From assembly GCF_017308975.1 (NCBI RefSeq), contig NZ_JADWPD010000025.1, positions 1 through 64,000 of the forward strand: a stretch of 64,000 bases of DNA, given 5' to 3'. Source of the stretch: Amycolatopsis sp. MtRt-6. GTDB lineage: Bacteria; Actinomycetota; Actinomycetes; Mycobacteriales; Pseudonocardiaceae. The position numbers were made by a program, and so were the translations under genes. The notes below the pieces were generated by a model that saw only the letters and a list, made by a program, of their open reading frames with translations, was not told the DNA's origin and did not search any database. Shown here in pieces: positions 33,921 through 64,000 of the stretch; the first letter of the stretch is position 1, and each line of letters opens with the position of its first letter.

Positions 33921-34529
33921 CTAAAGCCAGCCGCGTTCGTCGGCGACGCGCAACGCTTCCATCCGGTTCCGGGTTCTGGTCTTGGTGGTGGCGGCCGAGA
34001 TGTAGTTCCGCACCGTGCCCACCGAGAGGTAGAGGTTCGCCGCGATCTCGGCGACCGTCGCGCCCGAACGGGCGGCGGTCAGCACGTCGCGTTCCCGCGC
34101 CGTGAGCGGTGACTCCCCGGCCGCGATGGTGGCCACCGCCAGCGCGGGATCGACCACGCGCTCGCCCGCCCGCACCCGGCGGATGGCGTCCGCGAGCGCG
34201 TCGGCGGGGGAGTCCTTGACGACGAACCCGACCGCGCCCGCCTCCATGGCCCGGCGCAGGTAGCCCGCGCGGCCGAACGTGGTCAGCATGACCACCCGGC
34301 ACGACGGGAACCGGTCGCGCAGCACGGCCGCGGCGGCGAGCCCGTCCAGGCCCGGCATTTCGATGTCGAGCAGGGCGACGTCGGGCCGGCCCGACGCGGC
34401 CGCCTCGACGACCTGGTCGCCGCGGCCGACCGAGGCGACCACCTCGAAATCGGCTTCCTGGCTCAACAGGGAGCAGAGTGCCTCGCGGATCAGTTCCTGG
34501 TCGTCCGCCAGCAGCAGCCGGATCGTCAT
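33921..34529 (-). CDS. NarL/LuxR-family response regulator (DesR type)
   Basis: 202 aa. The receiver domain has the acidic pair in LLADDQE, phospho-acceptor Asp55 in VALLDIEMPG, Thr/Lys in VVMLTTFG and FVVKD. The C-terminal LuxR HTH has LTARERDVL and AEIAANLYLSVGTVRNYIS. ATG 34529 overlaps the histidine-kinase stop by 4 bp (ATGA). Partner of the kinase at 34526. Its position within the cluster suggests a role in expression or resistance; the stimulus is unknown. Confidence 0.95.
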   Translation of the reverse strand: MTIRLLLADDQELIREALCSLLSQEADFEVVASVGRGDQVVEAAASGRPDVALLDIEMPGLDGLAAAAVLRDRFPSCRVVMLTTFGRAGYLRRAMEAGAVGFVVKDSPADALADAIRRVRAGERVVDPALAVATIAAGESPLTARERDVLTAARSGATVAEIAANLYLSVGTVRNYISAATTKTRTRNRMEALRVADERGWL

Positions 34530-35656
34530 GACAACGCCGCCGTCGCCGGCTCGAGGGACACGCGCAGGCGCCACCCCGACGAGGCCGGGCCGGCTTCCAT
34601 CCGGCCGCCCGCGAGCGCCACCCGCTCGCGCAGCATCGAAAGGCCGTTGCCGGCGGTCGCCGGGGCGCGCCCGGCGCCGTCGTCGTGCACCTCGACCCAG
34701 TCCGCGGCCAGCAGGACGGTGCACCGGCCGGCCCGGGCGTGCCGGACCACGTTGGTGATCCCCTCGCGCACGACCCAGCCGAACAGCTGCTGGTGCGCCA
34801 CGTCCACGACGTCGGTGGCGGTCGGCAGGTCGGGCGTGATCCCCGAGGCACGCAGCAGCTCCTTGCCGCGCGCCAGCTCGTTGGCCAGCGTCACGTCGCG
34901 GTAGCCGGACACGGCGGCGCGGACGTCGGCCAGCGCCTGGCGCGACAGTTTCCCGATCTCGGTGACTTCCTGCAAGGTGCCGGACTCCTCCCGGGCGGCG
35001 ATGCGGCGCGCGACGTCGGTCTTGACGGCGATCGCGGTGAGCGAGTGGCCGAGCAGGTCGTGCAGGTCGCGGGCGATCCGCGTGCGCTCGGCGTCGGAGG
35101 CGAGCCGGGCGACCTCCGCGCGGGCCTCGATCAGGGCGTTGTTGGCGCGCACCATTTCGGAAAACGCGTAGACGATGAGGACGGTGCTCATGATCATGAT
35201 CGCCTCGAGCCAGCCCGCGCCGCTGTGCCAGGGCCGGACCGCCCACGGGACGACGATGCTGGCGAGCACGGCGGCCACGACGAGCGGGACCGCCCGCCTG
35301 CCGAGGAAGTAGGTCGCCACCGCGACCACCACCGCGCCGAGGAAGAAGGACTCGGTCTGGGCGAACGGCAGCTCGGCGAGGAACAGCACGGTCATCGCGC
35401 CGAGCAGCCACCAGAACCGGCGCCACGCCAGGTGGGTCGCGGCCAGCGCGGCCAGCGCGTAGCAGGCGCAGAACGCGACGACGATCAGCAACCCGGTCAC
35501 GGCGTCGGTGCCCTGCGAGTGCTGCGGGACCGCGACGGCGGTGGCGACCGGGTAGATCAGCATCCCGGAGGCCAGCGCGAACCGGCGCCAGCCCTGGGCC
35601 CAGCGCTGGGTGCTGTCGGTGGGCCAGGTCCCGGCCGCGGTCCCGTTCGTCGTCAT
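34526..35656 (-). CDS. DesK-type sensor histidine kinase
   Basis: 376 aa. The N-terminal half has about five transmembrane helices (residues ~28-165). The dimerisation helix RTRIARDLHDLLGHSLTAI carries phospho-His199, and the HATPase domain has GITNVVRHA and VEVHDDGAG. No large extracytoplasmic sensor domain, so it likely senses membrane state or a membrane-soluble ligand. ATG 35656 is embedded in the stop of the frame running in from the thioesterase gene. Overlaps the response regulator by 4 bp. Confidence 0.94.
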   Translation of the reverse strand: MTTNGTAAGTWPTDSTQRWAQGWRRFALASGMLIYPVATAVAVPQHSQGTDAVTGLLIVVAFCACYALAALAATHLAWRRFWWLLGAMTVLFLAELPFAQTESFFLGAVVVAVATYFLGRRAVPLVVAAVLASIVVPWAVRPWHSGAGWLEAIMIMSTVLIVYAFSEMVRANNALIEARAEVARLASDAERTRIARDLHDLLGHSLTAIAVKTDVARRIAAREESGTLQEVTEIGKLSRQALADVRAAVSGYRDVTLANELARGKELLRASGITPDLPTATDVVDVAHQQLFGWVVREGITNVVRHARAGRCTVLLAADWVEVHDDGAGRAPATAGNGLSMLRERVALAGGRMEAGPASSGWRLRVSLEPATAALS

Positions 35657-36927
35657 CGTTCGTTCCCTCTTCGTCCTCGGGTACCACCATCACCCGGCGG
35701 GCGCGCCGGGCGTAGTGAGTTCACGCACCGGCTGGACATGACATTCGTCATCGCCCGTCCGGGGGAGGCCGGGCGGGTGTTCAACTGCGGCGCCGGCGAA
35801 TGTGATCCGTGCGATATTCTCGCCGCCGACGGCGGGAATGTTTCCCGCCGGACAAAACCTTCGGCATGCGGAGGGAAAAGTTCATGCAAAAAATCGTCGA
35901 CGGAGTTTTGGTCACGGCGCGGCTCGTGGGTGGTCCCGCGAGCATCGACGGCGCCGCCCGCGTCCGTGAGGTGGACGCGCACGAGAACAAAATCAAACTG
36001 CCGCACCAAGGCGGTTACGAGCATTTCGAGCGGGTTGCGGAAACGCCGGCCGGCGAACGGCCGGTGACGGAGTTCCACTGGACGATGCGCACGAAAGCGG
36101 CGGAATGACCCGGCCCGGGCCCGGCGGCGGCGCCGGGCCCGGGCCGGCCGGCCGGGTAATGCGGGGGCGCCCGACTGCTCGGGCGCGAAGCAGCGGTCGA
36201 GCAGCCCGGCCACCTCCGGCATCGCGTCGGTGAGGAAGAAGTGGCCGCCGGGGAACACGCGCAGGTCGAACCCGCCGGTCGTGTGCCGCTCCCACGCGCG
36301 GGCTTCGGCGACCGGGGTCTTCGGGTCGGCGTCGCCGGTGAGCACGGTGATCGGGCAGGCCACGGTGACGTCCGGGCCGCAGGAGTACGTCTCCACCGCG
36401 CGGTAGTCGGCCCGGAGGGCGGGCAGGGCCGCGCGCATCAGTTCCTCGTTGTCGAGCACGGCCGCGGCGGCTCCGTTCAGCCGCCGGATCTCCGCGAGGA
36501 TCGCCGCGTCGCCGCCGCGGTGCACGGCTTCGGTGTGCCGGGTCGCCGGTCCGCGGCGGCCAGAGGCGAACAACCGCGCCGGAACCTGCCCGGCCGCTTC
36601 GAACCGGCGGGCGACCTCGAAGGCCACGACCGCCCCCATGCTGTGGCCGAGCAGGACCACCGGCAGCGCCGGCTCGGCGGCCAGCACCTCGTGGACGCGG
36701 TCGGCGAGCGCCCGGACGGAGTCGATCGCGGGCTCCCGGTGCCGGTCCTGCCGGCCCGGGTACTGGATCGCCACGACGTCCACGGCGGATTTCAAAGCGA
36801 ACGACAACGGCCGGTAAAAGGGCGCGGTACCACCCGCGTGCGGGAAACAGACGAGCCGCGCGACGGGATCGGTGGTTTCCCGGTAACGGCGGCACCAGAG
36901 GCTGCCGGTGTGCTGGGTGCTGGACAT
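35653..36927 (-). CDS. Type II thioesterase, with frame open far past the normal end
   Basis: The catalytic core (residues 1-~250, 36927 to ~36178) is a standard external editing thioesterase: oxyanion segment FPHAGGTAPFYRPL, nucleophile Ser96 in LLGHSMGAV, Asp201 in TGDADPKTP, His229 in FPGGHFFLTD. Such enzymes free stalled or misprimed carrier proteins on PKS/NRPS lines. No stop codon occurs at the usual C-terminus: the frame stays open through a hairpin and antisense to the DUF5988 gene, ending at 35653 inside the kinase ATG (ATGA). The last ~175 codons are Arg-rich and look like antisense noise, so a lost stop or indel near 36110-36180 is likely. ATG 36927 starts MSSTQHTG. Confidence 0.85.
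   Translation of the reverse strand: MSSTQHTGSLWCRRYRETTDPVARLVCFPHAGGTAPFYRPLSFALKSAVDVVAIQYPGRQDRHREPAIDSVRALADRVHEVLAAEPALPVVLLGHSMGAVVAFEVARRFEAAGQVPARLFASGRRGPATRHTEAVHRGGDAAILAEIRRLNGAAAAVLDNEELMRAALPALRADYRAVETYSCGPDVTVACPITVLTGDADPKTPVAEARAWERHTTGGFDLRVFPGGHFFLTDAMPEVAGLLDRCFAPEQSGAPALPGRPARARRRRRARAGSFRRFRAHRPVELRHRPFAGRRFRNPLEMLVTALVRQFDFVLVRVHLTDAGGAVDARGTTHEPRRDQNSVDDFLHELFPPHAEGFVRRETFPPSAARISHGSHSPAPQLNTRPASPGRAMTNVMSSRCVNSLRPARPPGDGGTRGRRGNER
35779..35807. promoter_or_regulatory. Candidate StrR box upstream of DUF5988 gene
   Basis: GTTCAACTG (35779-35787) is a perfect left half of the StrR consensus GTTCRACTG. After 11 nt comes AATGTGATC, matching 5 of 9 of the right half CRGTYGAAC. 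It lies ~80 bp upstream of the ATG at 35884 and 120-150 bp upstream of the kinase. Confidence 0.45.
35884..36108 (+). CDS. DUF5988-family small protein
   Basis: 74 aa. It shows the family blocks LVGGPASID, RVREV and IKLPHQGGYEHFERV, and ends WTMRTK. DUF5988 proteins are small, cytosolic and recurrent beside actinomycete polyketide genes; their role is unknown. ATG 35884 follows GGAGGG at 8 nt; an ATG seven codons upstream lacks one. It is antisense to the extended thioesterase frame and followed within 3 bp by a hairpin. Confidence 0.85.
   Translation: MQKIVDGVLVTARLVGGPASIDGAARVREVDAHENKIKLPHQGGYEHFERVAETPAGERPVTEFHWTMRTKAAE
36111..36146. terminator. 16-bp hairpin after DUF5988/thioesterase core
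   Basis: A perfect 16-bp stem (36111-36126 with 36131-36146), 4-nt loop, just past the DUF5988 stop (36108) and ~30 bp past the thioesterase core. It fits a bidirectional terminator and argues that the thioesterase gene originally ended near 36180. Confidence 0.85.
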
Positions 36928-36999
36928 GACACTCCGCTTGCTGATGGACGCTGGGCAATGGACGGGGAATGGCCCGGGAAACATACCCGGAGTCCGCCC

Positions 37000-37024
37000 G
37001 TTCAGCTGCGGTCCGCAGCTGAAC
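37000..37024. promoter_or_regulatory. 25-bp palindrome between thioesterase and small-protein genes
   Basis: GTTCAGCTGCG at 37000-37010 and its exact complement at 37014-37024 flank a 3-nt centre. Ends GTTC..CTG/CAG..GAAC resemble StrR boxes but with a 7-nt rather than 11-nt spacer. Centred ~85 bp upstream of the thioesterase ATG and ~115 bp upstream of the ATG at 37126, suited to divergent control. Confidence 0.65.
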
Positions 37025-37125
37025 ACCTCGCTTGCCCGGGCGGCATGCGCTGGTTAACGTGCGTGATCGCCGACGGACGCATATTTCCGAGCCCCGTGAC
37101 GGAATCAACCAAGAGGTGACGGACA

Positions 37126-37437
37126 ATGGGATACAAGTTCTCCCTGGTGCTCAACCGCGAGATCACCGACGAAGAATCGGTGACGCTCAAGGGTGCCATT
37201 CACGCCGACGCTTCGTTCGGCGACGACCGGCTGCCGACCGACGCCGAGGTGCCGGTGACGAAGATCGAGTTCGACGACTCGGTGTCGCCGACGCTCGCCG
37301 AGGCGATCGAAGCGGCGCTGGAAGCGGTCAAGGTCGTCCCGGAGCTGACCGTGCCCGGGCTGAGCGTCCCGGCCCAGCCGGCCGGCCCGGTCGCCGAGAC
37401 CGCCGAGGCCACCGAGACCGCCGCCGCGCCGGTGTGA
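37126..37437 (+). CDS. Small conserved acidic protein, unknown function
   Basis: 103 aa. It begins MGYKFSLVLNREITDEES. A regular alpha/beta portion (residues 1-75, VPVTKIEFDDSVSPTLAEAIEAALEAVKVVPEL) is followed by a Pro/Ala/Glu tail. The family is known to me only as hypothetical actinomycete proteins. ATG 37126 follows GAGGTG with ~9 nt spacing. It starts the plus-strand run leading to the PKS genes, under a striking palindrome at 37000. Confidence 0.8.
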   Translation: MGYKFSLVLNREITDEESVTLKGAIHADASFGDDRLPTDAEVPVTKIEFDDSVSPTLAEAIEAALEAVKVVPELTVPGLSVPAQPAGPVAETAEATETAAAPV

Positions 37438-37444
37438 CCCCGCT

Positions 37445-37479
37445 CCGGCCGGGGCGGGCGGCTGCCGCGCCCCGGCCGG
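37445..37479 (+). terminator. Intergenic hairpin
   Basis: A 12-bp perfect stem (37445-37456 with 37468-37479), 11-nt loop, between the small-protein stop (37437) and the aldolase start (37511). It may terminate or attenuate transcription into the aldolase gene. Confidence 0.55.
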
Positions 37480-37510
37480 GCCACCCCGTTCGAGCCAGGG
37501 AGACAGTGAC

Positions 37511-38332
37511 ATGACCACCAGGGAGCCGTTGACGGCCGAGGACCTCGCTCCGATCCCGGAGCCGGAACTGGTGCGGCACTACCGCTCCACCGCGCCGCCG
37601 CAGTTCGCCGATCCGGCCGAGGAACGCCGGCACCGCAAGGAACGGCTGGCCGCGGCGCTGCGCCTGTTCGGCCGGTTCGGCTTCGACGAGGGCGTCGCGG
37701 GCCACATCACCGCCCGCGACCCCGAGTTCCCGGACTACTTCTGGGTCAACCCGTTCGCGGTCCCGTTCAGCCACGTGCGGGTGAGCGACCTGCTGCTCGT
37801 CGACGGGGAGGGCGAGGTCGTCCAGGGCGAGTACCTGGTCAACAAGGCGGCCTTCGTCATCCACTCGTCGGTCCACCAGGCCCGCCCGGACGTGGTCGGC
37901 GCGGCGCACGCGCATTCGCTGTACGGCAAGGCGTTGTCGGCGACCGGGCAGCACATCGAGCCGCTCACCCAGGACGCGTGTGTGTTCCACGACGACCACG
38001 CCGTGTTCGAGGACTACACCGGCCTGGTCAACGACCTGGAAGAAGGCCGCCGGATCGCCCGCGTCCTGGGTTCGCACAAGGCGGCGATCCTGCGCAACCA
38101 CGGCCTGCTCACCGTCGGCGCGACGGTCGATTCCGCCGCCTGGTGGTTCATCGCGATGGAGCGCTCGGCGCAGGCGCAGCTGGCGGCCAAGGCGGCCGGT
38201 CCCACCCGGGAGATCTCGGTGGAGAACGCCAAGCTGACGCACGAGCAGTCCGGTCACGAGTACGCGGGCTGGATCCAGTTCCAGCCGCTGTTCGAGCGGA
38301 TCGCCCGCGAGGAGCCCGACCTGTTCGACTGA
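37511..38332 (+). CDS. Class II aldolase/adducin-family protein
   Basis: 273 aa. The family's zinc ligands appear in GAAHAHSLYGKAL (HxH) and ILRNHGLLTVG (His). The N-terminal region has GFDEGVAGHITARDPEF, the conserved G-(V/N)-x-(G/S)-x-(I)-T/S block. Members are fuculose/ribulose-phosphate aldolases or related lyases/decarboxylases acting on small hydroxy acids. Here it could supply or trim a C2-C4 building unit for the polyketide (inference). ATG 37511 follows GGGAGA. No neighbouring sugar-phosphate genes. Confidence 0.88.
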   Translation: MTTREPLTAEDLAPIPEPELVRHYRSTAPPQFADPAEERRHRKERLAAALRLFGRFGFDEGVAGHITARDPEFPDYFWVNPFAVPFSHVRVSDLLLVDGEGEVVQGEYLVNKAAFVIHSSVHQARPDVVGAAHAHSLYGKALSATGQHIEPLTQDACVFHDDHAVFEDYTGLVNDLEEGRRIARVLGSHKAAILRNHGLLTVGATVDSAAWWFIAMERSAQAQLAAKAAGPTREISVENAKLTHEQSGHEYAGWIQFQPLFERIAREEPDLFD

Positions 38333-38641
38333 CCGCCCGCGCGGCGCCGTCCCGGGACTCCCGGGCGGCGCCGTTCGCGTCTCCGGACCCGGCGCTTGAC
38401 GGCGGTCGGCCCGGTGTGGTGCGCTGCCGGTGCGGTTTCGCCGCCGAACCGGGAAATCCGGACTTTCCGCCGATCGGCCACCATCTCCGCCCATATTACA
38501 AATGTCACGGGCGGTCGATGATCGAACTCACTGCCGGTGCCGCCGCGTTTTCGCGAAGATGGTTCCAGTGAAAGCGCCGGTGCCGGCGCCGACCGATCCG
38601 GGATTTCCCCGGAAAAGTCATGTGAATCTCAAGGAGGCACG
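38333..38641. other. 309-bp gap: terminator and promoter
   Basis: It contains a hairpin at 38343-38372 and an A/T-richer stretch around 38490-38505 (CATATTACAAATG) likely belonging to the promoter of the next membrane protein. No gene seen. Confidence 0.55.
38343..38372 (+). terminator. Hairpin after class II aldolase gene
   Basis: Arms GGCGCCG-T-CCCGGG (38343-38356) and CCCGGG-CGGCGCC (38360-38372) pair over 13 bp with one bulged T and a 3-nt loop, 10 bp past the stop at 38332. Confidence 0.7.
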
Positions 38642-39064
38642 GTGAACGCCAAGACCGCCAACCGGAACATCGCCGGCTCGGAAGCCCGCTCCGCACTGGG
38701 TACGGTGAAGAGCCTGGTCACCTGCTACCTGGTCCTCAGCGTCCTCACGCTCGGCGCGATCGTGCTGATGCGGAACAACCCCGACCTGGTGACCGACGCC
38801 GTGTGGATCCGCGGCTCGATCGTCGCGGTCACGGCGTTCCTGATGCTGTCGTTCGCCTCGGGCGCGGCGAAGGGCAACCCGCGGGCGCTGCTGCGGCTGC
38901 GGCTCGTCTCGGCGATCATGGTCGTCGTCATCGCGGTGATCATCGCGCTGCCGGGCGGGTTTCCGACGTGGATGAAGATCGAGCAGGCCGTCTGCGGCGT
39001 GCTGCTGCTCGGCGTGGTCGGGATCGCGAACGGCAAGCGGGTCCGGTCCGCGTTCTCGAAGTGA
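38642..39064 (+). CDS. Small membrane protein, four helices, unknown function
   Basis: 140 aa. Four hydrophobic segments (VTCYLVLSVLTLGAIVLM, GSIVAVTAFLMLSFASG, LVSAIMVVVIAVIIAL, AVCGVLLLGVVGIANG) with basic termini. GTG 38642 follows AAGGAGG, a strong site. No family recognised. Followed 44 bp later by the methyltransferase-like membrane protein, so probably an operon. Confidence 0.8.
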   Translation: MNAKTANRNIAGSEARSALGTVKSLVTCYLVLSVLTLGAIVLMRNNPDLVTDAVWIRGSIVAVTAFLMLSFASGAAKGNPRALLRLRLVSAIMVVVIAVIIALPGGFPTWMKIEQAVCGVLLLGVVGIANGKRVRSAFSK

Positions 39065-39108
39065 CCGCCTGACAACCCGAACCCCGGCTCGGAGAAAGGA
39101 GCCCTGTC

Positions 39109-39690
39109 ATGCTCACCGCCGTCCATCTCACGTCGTGGCTCTGGCTGGCCCTGGAAATCGGGCTGGTCGTCCGGGACCGGCGCCGTGGCCGCGGCTCGGC
39201 CGCCGCCGATCGCGGCACGCGCTGGGTGGTCGTGGTGCTGACGCTGTCGGCCACGCTCGCCGCGACGGTGTTCGGTGTCGTCCTGCCCGCCGAGAGCGGG
39301 ATCCGGTTCGCGGCGCTGGGCCACCCGCACTGGGCGCCGGCCGCCGGGCTCGCCGTGATGGTGACCGGGCTGGCCGTGCGCTGCTGGTCGGTCCTGGTGC
39401 TCGGCCGGGCCTTCCGCACCACGGTCGAGGTCGACCGCGGCCAGGAGGTCGTCACCCGGGGCCCGTACCGCTGGGTGCGGCACCCGTCCTACACCGGCGT
39501 CCTGCTGCTGGCCGGGGGATACGGCCTGGCGGCCGGGAACTGGCTGTCGCTGCTCTGCACGGTCGTGCTGCCGCTGGCCTCGGTGCTGGTGCGCATCGAC
39601 GTCGAGGAGCAGGTGCTGACGCGGGTGCTGGGACGTCCCTACGAGCGCTACCGGGCCGCAACGAAGCGCCTGGTACCCGGGGTCTGGTAA
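39109..39690 (+). CDS. Isoprenylcysteine carboxyl methyltransferase-like membrane protein
   Basis: 193 aa with about four to five transmembrane helices. The C-terminal ICMT/PEMT signature is present: GPYRWVRHPSYTGVLLLAGGYGLA, then RIDVEEQVLTRVLGRPYERYRAATKRLVPG. Such proteins use SAM at the membrane to methylate small lipophilic acids or amines; many bacterial ones are of unknown substrate. ATG 39109 follows AAAGGAG. An intrinsic terminator follows before the PKS genes. Confidence 0.85.
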   Translation: MLTAVHLTSWLWLALEIGLVVRDRRRGRGSAAADRGTRWVVVVLTLSATLAATVFGVVLPAESGIRFAALGHPHWAPAAGLAVMVTGLAVRCWSVLVLGRAFRTTVEVDRGQEVVTRGPYRWVRHPSYTGVLLLAGGYGLAAGNWLSLLCTVVLPLASVLVRIDVEEQVLTRVLGRPYERYRAATKRLVPGVW

Positions 39691-39710
39691 CGGATCCCGC
39701 TCCCCGAAGC

Positions 39711-39755
39711 GGCCGCCGGAGAGATCCCCAGCTCTCCGGTGGCCTTCTTTTTTTC
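39711..39755 (+). terminator. Intrinsic terminator with U-tract
   Basis: A 13-bp stem with one G-U pair (39711-39723 with 39732-39744) is followed by a T-rich run, rare in this GC-rich window. It separates the ICMT-like gene from the PKS promoter, so the PKS operon must have its own promoter between 39755 and 39973. Confidence 0.88.
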
Positions 39756-39819
39756 ACTTCACCGTTTTCCGGTCGATTAACTGTTGTTTGCCAATGTGAA
39801 ATCGCCATTTCGGACAAGT

Positions 39820-39848
39820 GTTCAGGTGCTGCCCGGCGGCGGCTGAAC
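39820..39848. promoter_or_regulatory. Candidate StrR box in the PKS promoter
   Basis: GTTCAGGTG-n11-CGGCTGAAC has the exact 9-11-9 architecture of the StrR consensus GTTCRACTG-n11-CRGTYGAAC and matches 15 of 18 fixed positions. It lies ~125-150 bp upstream of the first PKS ATG (39973), within the only intergenic stretch that can drive the PKS operon. Confidence 0.65.
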
Positions 39849-39972
39849 AGGCCGTATTCCGCCCCCGTTCCGTAGTAACCTCCGGGCAGATCGTGGCGGG
39901 CGTTGTCCCGCGGTTTTCCCTGGGGCGGCCCCGAAGCGGAACGGTTTCGGCGGGCCGGGAAACGGTGGCGAG

Positions 39973-53292
<13,320 letters not shown>

Positions 53293-53303
53293 GGGGGACG
53301 GAA

Positions 53304-62360
<9,057 letters not shown>

Positions 62361-62378
62361 TGCGCGGAAGGACCTGTC

Positions 62379-64000
<1,622 letters not shown>

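Noticed and set aside
37126..37437. MbtH-like partner for the adenylation domain
   Set aside because: Although small and near an adenylation gene, it lacks the MbtH core (NxExQxSxWP and the following SLRP block).

Overview
The window is high-GC actinomycete DNA: GTG starts are frequent, G/C dominates third codon positions, and there are SARP, gamma-butyrolactone and StrR-type regulators. The mix (a StrR/ParB-type regulator, an 85-bp palindromic repeat present twice, large modular PKS genes) suggests Amycolatopsis or a close Pseudonocardiaceae relative. That assignment is inference; there is no rRNA or tRNA gene here to anchor it.

Layout. (1) 1-5.2 kb: the end of a methyltransferase gene, then a quorum-type regulatory island. 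It holds a small SARP (601-1365, -), two gamma-butyrolactone-receptor-like TetR proteins (1655-2278, + and 2347-2982, -), an AfsA/ScbA-type butyrolactone synthase (3198-4166, +) and an overlapping NAD(P)-dependent reductase (4163-5146, +). Related AAACCG..CGGTT boxes lie in both divergent promoters. (2) 5.2-15.2 kb: mostly ordinary genes (aldo/keto reductase, small HTH protein, secreted proteins including a DUF1996 protein, a methyltransferase) plus a two-gene unit of a membrane-anchored periplasmic-binding-like receptor and a P-loop ATPase (11363-14870, -). Two degraded gene fragments lie in the gaps. (3) 15.2-21.7 kb: a large AfsR-like SARP/NB-ARC/TPR regulator divergent from an FAD monooxygenase and a GDSL hydrolase, with 11-bp-spaced direct repeats between them. 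(4) 21.9-29.3 kb: a fructan-utilisation locus of LacI repressor, ABC binding lipoprotein, two permeases, a cytosolic GH32/68-like enzyme and a secreted GH32 fructanase.

(5) 29.3-64 kb: a type I PKS biosynthetic cluster that runs off the right edge. It contains an acyltransferase/condensation-like-adenylation-PCP protein, a StrR-like activator, a NarL/DesK-type two-component system, a DUF5988 protein, a type II thioesterase, a small conserved acidic protein, a class II aldolase, two small membrane proteins (one ICMT-like methyltransferase), and three PKS genes. The first PKS has three modules (4439 aa), the second has two (3018 aa), and the third is cut after its KS. All five complete modules are KS-AT-KR-ACP with no DH or ER, so this stretch is predicted to build a run of hydroxyl-bearing carbons. 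AT motifs read YASH, FVAH (unusual), YASH, HAFH, YASH. The first PKS begins with a docking coiled coil, so the loading module is outside the window.

Most notable: an 85-bp repeat inserted in frame inside PKS module 2 and found again between the fructan binding-protein and permease genes; candidate StrR boxes upstream of the PKS, DUF5988 and thioesterase/small-protein genes; a duplication-derived insertion in the last complete KR; and a thioesterase frame with no stop codon until it reaches the start of the histidine-kinase gene.
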